Assembly: GCA_009927195.1 (NCBI GenBank)
Contig: RFNL01000438.1
Location: 1-42,156, forward strand
Direction: 5' to 3'
DNA from: Betaproteobacteria bacterium
GTDB lineage: Bacteria; Pseudomonadota; Gammaproteobacteria; Burkholderiales; Burkholderiaceae_C
DNA: 42,156 nucleotides
The notes beneath the pieces are model-generated. The model saw nothing but the letters and a program-made list of their open reading frames with translations, ran no database searches and had not been told where the DNA came from. The position numbers and the translations under genes were made by a program. Below are positions 36,917-42,156 of the stretch, one piece after another. Every line of letters begins with the position of its first letter. Position 1 is the first letter of the stretch.

Positions 36917-37618
36917 CTAGGCAGCGGAAAGGAATCGATAAAAATTTCTCAACATTCCCGCCGTGGCACCCCAAATAAAGTGCTCTTGATGCCCATGTCG
37001 ATACAGCATGGAAAACCACTCACGCCGCACACCCTCAGCCTCGTGGGCATGTCGACGATGGTGGGCCGGGTTCATCAAAAAAGTCAATGGAACCTCGAAG
37101 ACTTCATCCACCTCCTTGGGATTGGGGACAGGGGTGAATCGGGGATTCACCAAGCCCACGACCGGTGTGATGACGAATGCAGAGCCGGTGGTATAGACCG
37201 GCAACTCACCCAACACCTCTACCTGTTGGGGATTTAAACCCACCTCCTCGTGGGCCTCGCGCAATGCGGTGTGGCGAAAGTCACAGTCTTCTGGGTCTAC
37301 TTTGCCGCCAGGGAATGCCACTTGGCCAGAATGGGTCGACATGTGGGCGGTGCGCCTGGTCAACAACACCATGGGTTGTTCGCGCATCACCAAGCCCAGC
37401 AAAACAGCAGCGCGCGAAACAGGCCTGTCCATATAGGCCCTCTCTTGGACCAATTCTGGTTTCCACACCGGGGGTGATTGGAAGCGGTCCTTTAACGCCC
37501 ATTCATGCATCCGATCCATTGGCACCGCCGGCAAGTGATCGTCGACCGATAAAACAGGGACTTTTTGGGGATCGAAACCAACCCGCTTTGACAATGGCGA
37601 GATCATGGCAGAACCCAT
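36917..37618 (-). CDS. Nudix hydrolase, CoA pyrophosphatase-like
   Basis: Nudix box GGKVDPEDCDFRHTALREAHEEVGL; VLLTRRTAHMSTHSGQVAFPGG. ATG 37618 (or 37606) preferred over TTG at 37648. Confidence 0.88.
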   Translation of the reverse strand: MGSAMISPLSKRVGFDPQKVPVLSVDDHLPAVPMDRMHEWALKDRFQSPPVWKPELVQERAYMDRPVSRAAVLLGLVMREQPMVLLTRRTAHMSTHSGQVAFPGGKVDPEDCDFRHTALREAHEEVGLNPQQVEVLGELPVYTTGSAFVITPVVGLVNPRFTPVPNPKEVDEVFEVPLTFLMNPAHHRRHAHEAEGVRREWFSMLYRHGHQEHFIWGATAGMLRNFYRFLSAA

Positions 37619-37678
37619 GAAAAAAACCACCCTGTTGTCATCAAGCAAAGGGCGGTTGATGACACCTCGGTTCGCACT

Positions 37679-38056
37679 TTAAGCGCTGGGTGCTGCGGCC
37701 TTGTGAACGAGTTTTTCTTTGATGCGGGCCGACTTGCCGCTGCGTTCACGCAAGTAGTAGAGTTTGGCGCGTCGGACATCACCTCGGCGTTTGACTTCAA
37801 TGCTGGCAATCAATGGGCTGTAGGTTTGAAAGGTTCGCTCTACACCTTCGCCGCTGGAGATTTTGCGCACGGTAAAGCCACTGTTAAGGCCACGATTGCG
37901 TTTTGCAATCACAACGCCCTCATAAGCCTGCACCCGTTTGCGACTGCCTTCCACCACATTGACGCTGACAACCACAGTATCGCCAGGGGAGAAATCCGGT
38001 ATTTTTTTACCGAGACGAGCAATTTCTTCTTGCTCCAGGATTTGAATCAGATTCAT
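37679..38056 (-). CDS. rplS: 50S ribosomal protein L19
   Basis: [81 protein letters not shown]. Confidence 0.97.
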   Translation of the reverse strand: MNLIQILEQEEIARLGKKIPDFSPGDTVVVSVNVVEGSRKRVQAYEGVVIAKRNRGLNSGFTVRKISSGEGVERTFQTYSPLIASIEVKRRGDVRRAKLYYLRERSGKSARIKEKLVHKAAAPSA

Positions 38057-38061
38057 AAAAA

Positions 38062-38149
38062 CCTCTGTCGATCTTGGTTGCGCTGCACTGGGGGCCTCCA
38101 TGCAATGAGAACAAGGTCTGCAAAGTGGAAGCGGCCAACCAGAGGATCG
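38062..38149 (-). promoter_or_regulatory. Structured rplS 5' leader (long imperfect hairpin immediately upstream of the SD)
   Basis: Minus-strand RNA: CGATC-CTC-TGGTTG-GC-CGCT-TC-CACT ... AGTG-C-AGCG-CAACCA-A-GATCG-A-CAGAGG(SD). Four helices (5+6+4+4 bp) pair; the CCTCTG inside the 5' arm is also exactly complementary to the CAGAGG SD. Confidence 0.6.
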
Positions 38150-38178
38150 AAAAGCCTCATATTCTAACCAAAAATTTC

Positions 38179-38952
38179 TCAGTTCGGTTGGATCGGCACC
38201 AATTTCAACAGATCGGCTTCATCTTGAGGGGACAATTGCTGGGCGGTGCGGGCGGCCACAACCAAATCGGGGCGATATCGTTGGGAAAGAGCCAAGCTTT
38301 GCGCCCGCCTCCAAGCTTGTATGTGAGCGTGGTTCCCTGATAACAACGCCTTGGGAACGGGGTCCCCCTGCCACACTTCGGGCCGTGTGTAGTGAGGAAA
38401 ATCCAACAAACCATTCATGCTGGGATTGAAACTTTCGCTGACATGGCTGTCCGGGTCCTGGAGAACGCCAGGCATCAGTCGGGCAATGGCATCCAACAAA
38501 GCCATGGCCGGAATTTCTCCGCCAGACAACACAAAATCGCCCAGACTGATTTGGGCATCCACATGGGCATCGATGAAGCGCTGGTCAATGCCTTCGTAAC
38601 GCCCGCAAAGCAACACGGCGCCGCCGGTCAACTGCGACCAAGCCTTCACCCGTTCGTGGTTCAAGGCTTCTCCCAAGGGAGAGAAATACAGCAAAGGTGC
38701 CTGTTTGCGGTCTTGTTGACGGTGTGCACGTATGGCGCTCAAACACTGCCACAGGGGTTCGGCCAGCATGACCATGCCCGGACCGCCTCCGAAAGGCCTG
38801 TCGTCCACGCGGCGGTAGTTGCCACCAGCGTATTCACGTGGGTTCCATAAATGAACCTGCAAGAGACCACCGTCAAATGCACGTCGGATAACCCCCGACG
38901 CCATGAATGCCCTCAACAACTCTGGGAACAAGGTGATGATGTCAAACCGCAT
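38179..38952 (-). CDS. trmD: tRNA (guanine-N1)-methyltransferase
   Basis: [100 protein letters not shown]. Confidence 0.97.
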   Translation of the reverse strand: MRFDIITLFPELLRAFMASGVIRRAFDGGLLQVHLWNPREYAGGNYRRVDDRPFGGGPGMVMLAEPLWQCLSAIRAHRQQDRKQAPLLYFSPLGEALNHERVKAWSQLTGGAVLLCGRYEGIDQRFIDAHVDAQISLGDFVLSGGEIPAMALLDAIARLMPGVLQDPDSHVSESFNPSMNGLLDFPHYTRPEVWQGDPVPKALLSGNHAHIQAWRRAQSLALSQRYRPDLVVAARTAQQLSPQDEADLLKLVPIQPN

Positions 38953-38966
38953 GGTGTGAAAAGCTT

Positions 38967-39533
38967 TCAGTAATCGGCCTGCCAATCCACATGGATGACA
39001 CCGTCATCCAAGTCCACCTTATCGATGTAAATGCCCACAAAAGGGATCATGCGTTCCACGATTTCCCCGCCCTGATCAGACTTGAGTACCAACACAGTTT
39101 GGGCACCGGTGGCCAATAAGTCACAAACCCTGCCCAGCAGGTCACCCTGCCGATTGATGGCTTTGAGGCCCAGTAAATCCACCCAGTAATACTCGTCTGC
39201 AGCGGCGCTTGGAAAGCTAGATCGCGGTACAAAAATGCGTGCGGACTTCATAGTCTCCGCCTGATTGCGATCGCTCATTTCATGCAAACAAGCAATCACA
39301 GCGCCCGAATGCTCACGGGCTTGTTGAACCCGCACCAGACAAGCGCCCGCAAAATTTTTTGGACCGCTCTCGGGTGGCACCAAATACCATCGTTTGGCCG
39401 AAAAAAGGGCTTGAGGGTCGGGGCTGAATGCTTGGACTTTGATCCAACCTTTGACACCCCAGGCATCAACGACCTTGCCCACCTCTACGGCATCTGCGGG
39501 CAATGTCGCAGGCTCCAGCCAGGGCGTCATCAC
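38967..39533 (-). CDS. rimM: Ribosome maturation factor RimM
   Basis: VGKVVDAWGVKGWIKVQAFS, DEYYWVDLLGLKAINRQGDLLGRV, ERMIPFVGIYIDKVDLDDGVIHVDW. Confidence 0.95.
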   Translation of the reverse strand: MMTPWLEPATLPADAVEVGKVVDAWGVKGWIKVQAFSPDPQALFSAKRWYLVPPESGPKNFAGACLVRVQQAREHSGAVIACLHEMSDRNQAETMKSARIFVPRSSFPSAAADEYYWVDLLGLKAINRQGDLLGRVCDLLATGAQTVLVLKSDQGGEIVERMIPFVGIYIDKVDLDDGVIHVDWQADY

Positions 39534-39572
39534 AAGGCCTTGGCAGTCTGGCTCGGCGGCAAATGCCGCTCA

Positions 39573-39824
39573 TCAATCAGCTTTTTGGCCAGATTGTTTG
39601 ACCAAGCGATCAACCGTGGGAGAAGTTTGAGCACCCACACTCTTCCAGTAGGTCAGGCGATCCATCGCAATGCGCAATGCTTCTTCGCCGCCCTTGGCAA
39701 TCGGGTTATAAAAACCGATGCGCTCAATGAAACTGCCGTCGCGACGCACGCGCTTGTCAGCCACAACGATATTGAAAAAAGGACGGGCTTTTGCCCCGCC
39801 TCGGGAAAGTCGGATGACAACCAT
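39573..39824 (-). CDS. rpsP: 30S ribosomal protein S16
   Basis: [77 protein letters not shown]. Confidence 0.97.
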   Translation of the reverse strand: MVVIRLSRGGAKARPFFNIVVADKRVRRDGSFIERIGFYNPIAKGGEEALRIAMDRLTYWKSVGAQTSPTVDRLVKQSGQKAD

Positions 39825-39909
39825 GGTTTATCCTTCGGGTGGTGGAATTTCTCCAGCGTTTGAGACACGCAACTAGGCCACCCGGCCAGCGACACGCTGA
39901 AAACCAATT

Positions 39910-39918
39910 ATTATATCA
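39910..39918 (-). promoter_or_regulatory. Extended -10 promoter element TGATATAAT for the rpsP-rimM-trmD-rplS operon
   Basis: Minus-strand TG-A-TATAAT, a consensus extended -10; ~85 nt upstream of rpsP ATG; no strong -35. Confidence 0.6.
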
Positions 39919-39926
39919 CCTTACCC

Positions 39927-40463
39927 ATGACCCCCCTGATTCGCCACTGCTTGGACACAGATGTACCAGCGATCACCGCCATCTATGGCCACCATGTACT
40001 ACACGGCACAGGCAGTTTTGAAATCATCCCACCCACCACCCAAGAAATGGCTGATCGCCGGCAAGCCGTACTGGACAACGACCTGCCCTATTTGATTGCC
40101 GAAATCAATGGGCAAACCGTGGGCTATGCCTACGCAAATCTGTTCAGACCACGTTTGGCTTACCGCCATACCCTGGAAAACTCCGTCTATGTGCATCACC
40201 AAATGGGCCGCCAAGGCCTGGCCCGGGCATTGATGGCAGAACTGATGTCGCACTGTGAACAAATGGGCGGCCGACAGATGATTGCCTTGATTGGCGACTC
40301 CAACAATGCGAGCTCTATTGGTCTGCACCTTGCCTTGGGATTTCAACACGCAGGCTTGATGCGCTCCAGCGGTTGGAAGCATGGGCGCTGGCTGGACACT
40401 GTATTGATGCAACGCAGATTGGGGCCTGGAGATGCCACCACGCCAACTATCATTGGGCAATGA
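39927..40463 (+). CDS. GNAT N-acetyltransferase (phosphinothricin acetyltransferase-like)
   Basis: IRHCLDTDVPAITAIYGHHVLHGTGSFE, GYAYANLFRPRLAYRHTLENSVYVHHQMGRQGLARALM, IALIGDSNNASSIGLHLALGFQHAGLMRSSGWKHGRWLD. Confidence 0.92.
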   Translation: MTPLIRHCLDTDVPAITAIYGHHVLHGTGSFEIIPPTTQEMADRRQAVLDNDLPYLIAEINGQTVGYAYANLFRPRLAYRHTLENSVYVHHQMGRQGLARALMAELMSHCEQMGGRQMIALIGDSNNASSIGLHLALGFQHAGLMRSSGWKHGRWLDTVLMQRRLGPGDATTPTIIGQ

Positions 40464-40906
40464 AAAACAAAACGATTGCGGCTTGGTTGGCTTTTTTGGG
40501 CGGCCCCATTGGCTTGCACCGCTTTTATTTGTTTGGCTGGGACGATACTTTGGGTTGGTTATTGCCCATCCCAACGGCCCTGGGCATGTATGGGGTATCC
40601 CGTGCGCAAGATTTCGGCGTCGATGATGTCACCAGTTGGTGGTTGGTTTTGCCTTTGGGATTCAATGTGGCGGCTTGCGCCCTCAACGCCATTGTTTATG
40701 CCTTGATGGATTGCCAAAAATGGAATCAGCGCTTCAATCCTGATGAAGATGCCTTGTGCGCAGCTGGCAATACCAATTGGCTCACAATTGGGGCCATGGT
40801 GCTGAGCCTGCTGGTGGGATCAACCGCCTTGTTGTCGAGCTTGGCTTACGGATTTCAGCGCTATTTCGAATATCAATTGGAAGAGGCGCAAAAAATATCG
40901 CAATGA
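40460..40906 (+). CDS. TM2 domain-containing membrane protein
   Basis: MKNKTIAAWLAFLGGPIGLHRFYLFGWDDTLGWLL; hydrophobic segments; ATGA overlap with GNAT. Confidence 0.82.
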   Translation: MKNKTIAAWLAFLGGPIGLHRFYLFGWDDTLGWLLPIPTALGMYGVSRAQDFGVDDVTSWWLVLPLGFNVAACALNAIVYALMDCQKWNQRFNPDEDALCAAGNTNWLTIGAMVLSLLVGSTALLSSLAYGFQRYFEYQLEEAQKISQ

Positions 40907-40929
40907 TTTTTTGATCAGCCCAATCACCG

Positions 40930-41442
40930 TCAAGTGCAGATAAATGGCGCTTGCACTTCAGTCGGCTGCTCCAAGACCGATATACCTTGGCCTTCAAGCT
41001 TTTTCCAGTCCAAATTTTCCACCAACTCAGGTGCCAAATCTGCCAAAGGCTTGAGCACAAAAGCCCGCTCGGACCAGCGGGGATGGGGCACCACCAGGGA
41101 TGGGCTTGAAATGGTCGAATGCCCAAAAAAAATCAAATCCAAATCCAATGTTCTGGGTGCATGGCGGTAAGGCCGCTGGCGGCCTGCGGCACGCTCAATC
41201 TCTTGCATCAGAGACAGTAATTCAGGGGCGGTCAGCAAGGTGGTGATTTCCACCACCGCATTGACAAAATCAGGACCTGTCGCTTGCCATGGGGCAGAGA
41301 CATAAAAGCGTGAGGATTTAAATCCTTTGATTTTGGGAAAAGTCTGCAAAGCCTTGCAGGCTGATTGAAGTTGCGCCAGCGGTTCGCCCACATTGGCACC
41401 CAAGCCAATAAAAGCCTTGACCCAATCACGCCCTTGGTCCAC
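40930..41442 (-). CDS. folK: 2-amino-4-hydroxy-6-hydroxymethyldihydropteridine diphosphokinase
   Basis: AFIGLGANVGEPLAQLQSA, RFYVSAPWQATGPDFVNAVVEITT, PRTLDLDLIFFGHSTISSPSLVVPHPRWSERAFVLKPLADLAP; apparent GTG start. Confidence 0.94.
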   Translation of the reverse strand: MDQGRDWVKAFIGLGANVGEPLAQLQSACKALQTFPKIKGFKSSRFYVSAPWQATGPDFVNAVVEITTLLTAPELLSLMQEIERAAGRQRPYRHAPRTLDLDLIFFGHSTISSPSLVVPHPRWSERAFVLKPLADLAPELVENLDWKKLEGQGISVLEQPTEVQAPFICT

Positions 41443-41450
41443 TTTAGAAC

Positions 41451-42156
41451 TCAGATACTGCCCGGCGCAGCATCCGTATCGCCCCGACGCCGATGCCGAC
41501 GGCGCCTCTTTTTGGGCATATCCAGCCCCGCTGCCTCATCGACGCTTGGCGCAGCGTCAGCGCGGGCATGGGCACGGGAGACGCGACCTGTGCGCTGAGA
41601 CCGCGTACTGGCCGTGCGCAACTGCGTCAGCAAATCTTCCCGGCCCAGTTCATCGGCCAAGCTGAAGGTTTGCCACCAATCGGCCAACGCCAAATCGACT
41701 TCACCCACATCGGCCCGCAAACGCATGAAGTCAAATCCCGCCCGAAACCTAACCTGTTCAACCAGGGTATGAGGAGCGCTGCCGGTGCGCTTTTCAAAGC
41801 GGGGTTGCATCATCCAAATTTCACGCATATCTGCCGCAAGTTTGCCGCGGCCAGACACATCACCGATGCGCGCATCAAACACCTCATCAATGGCTTGTTG
41901 CAAAGCCGGAAACGGCGGCGAATGCTCGCACAAGCGCATCCAGGCTTGGTGCACATCCGACCAAAGCACGCAAGCCAACAAGAAACTGGGCGCAACGGGC
42001 TTGCCTTCGCCCACACGGCGATCGGTATCGGACAAGGCGGCTTTCACAAAGGGGGCGTCGGCACGTTCGACCACCATATCCAGCAAAGGATAAATGCCTT
42101 TTTGCAAGCCCACCGTTTTTAGCTGTTCAATGCTGGCCATGGAATGCCCTGTCTGT
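41451..42156 (-). CDS. pcnB: Poly(A) polymerase I, C-terminal part (5' end outside the window)
   Basis: GHSMASIEQLKTVGLQKGIYPLLD...; RGKLAADMREIWMMQPRFEKRTGSAPHTLVEQVRFRAGFDFMRLRAD; basic KKRRRRHRRRG tail; canonical pcnB-folK order; frame stays open to the window edge. Confidence 0.9.
   Translation of the reverse strand, partial: QTGHSMASIEQLKTVGLQKGIYPLLDMVVERADAPFVKAALSDTDRRVGEGKPVAPSFLLACVLWSDVHQAWMRLCEHSPPFPALQQAIDEVFDARIGDVSGRGKLAADMREIWMMQPRFEKRTGSAPHTLVEQVRFRAGFDFMRLRADVGEVDLALADWWQTFSLADELGREDLLTQLRTASTRSQRTGRVSRAHARADAAPSVDEAAGLDMPKKRRRRHRRRGDTDAAPGSI

Overview
42.2 kb of chromosomal DNA that looks like Burkholderiales (Comamonadaceae-like by gene content and order; inference). It carries about 39 protein genes and one tRNA-Ala(CGC). 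No CRISPR array, rRNA, prophage or transposase was seen.

Blocks from left to right:
(i) Catabolic genes on the minus strand: Rieske oxygenase (cut by the window edge), SAF-domain oxidoreductase, PhyH-type dioxygenase, aryl/acyl-CoA ligase and OYE-type flavin oxidoreductase.
(ii) A small DUF333-like lipoprotein, then a complete recC-recB-recD operon.
(iii) A second catabolic/transport locus: epimerase, EthD and GntR genes divergent from FAH hydrolase, TRAP DctPQM and an SDR.
(iv) A DUF1003 protein that converges on a small secreted protein with a 150-bp internal duplication, and a NIPSNAP gene followed by a frameshifted ThDP enzyme.
(v) A two-domain TerB-like protein with a long low-complexity linker and a Cys/His tail, and an M14 carboxypeptidase.
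(vi) Housekeeping genes: DEAD-box helicase, orn, M48 protease, rsgA, CobD-like, Nudix, rplS-trmD-rimM-rpsP, GNAT, TM2, folK and pcnB (partial).

The items most worth follow-up are:
- a strongly structured trmD-rplS leader (about 19 paired bp in four stacked helices, ending one nt before the rplS Shine-Dalgarno, with an alternative anti-SD pairing);
- the TerB/low-complexity/Cys-His protein;
- the TGTCGA inverted-repeat cluster upstream of the PhyH operon;
- the frameshift in the ThDP enzyme.
All homology calls are from reading motifs by eye; no searches were run.
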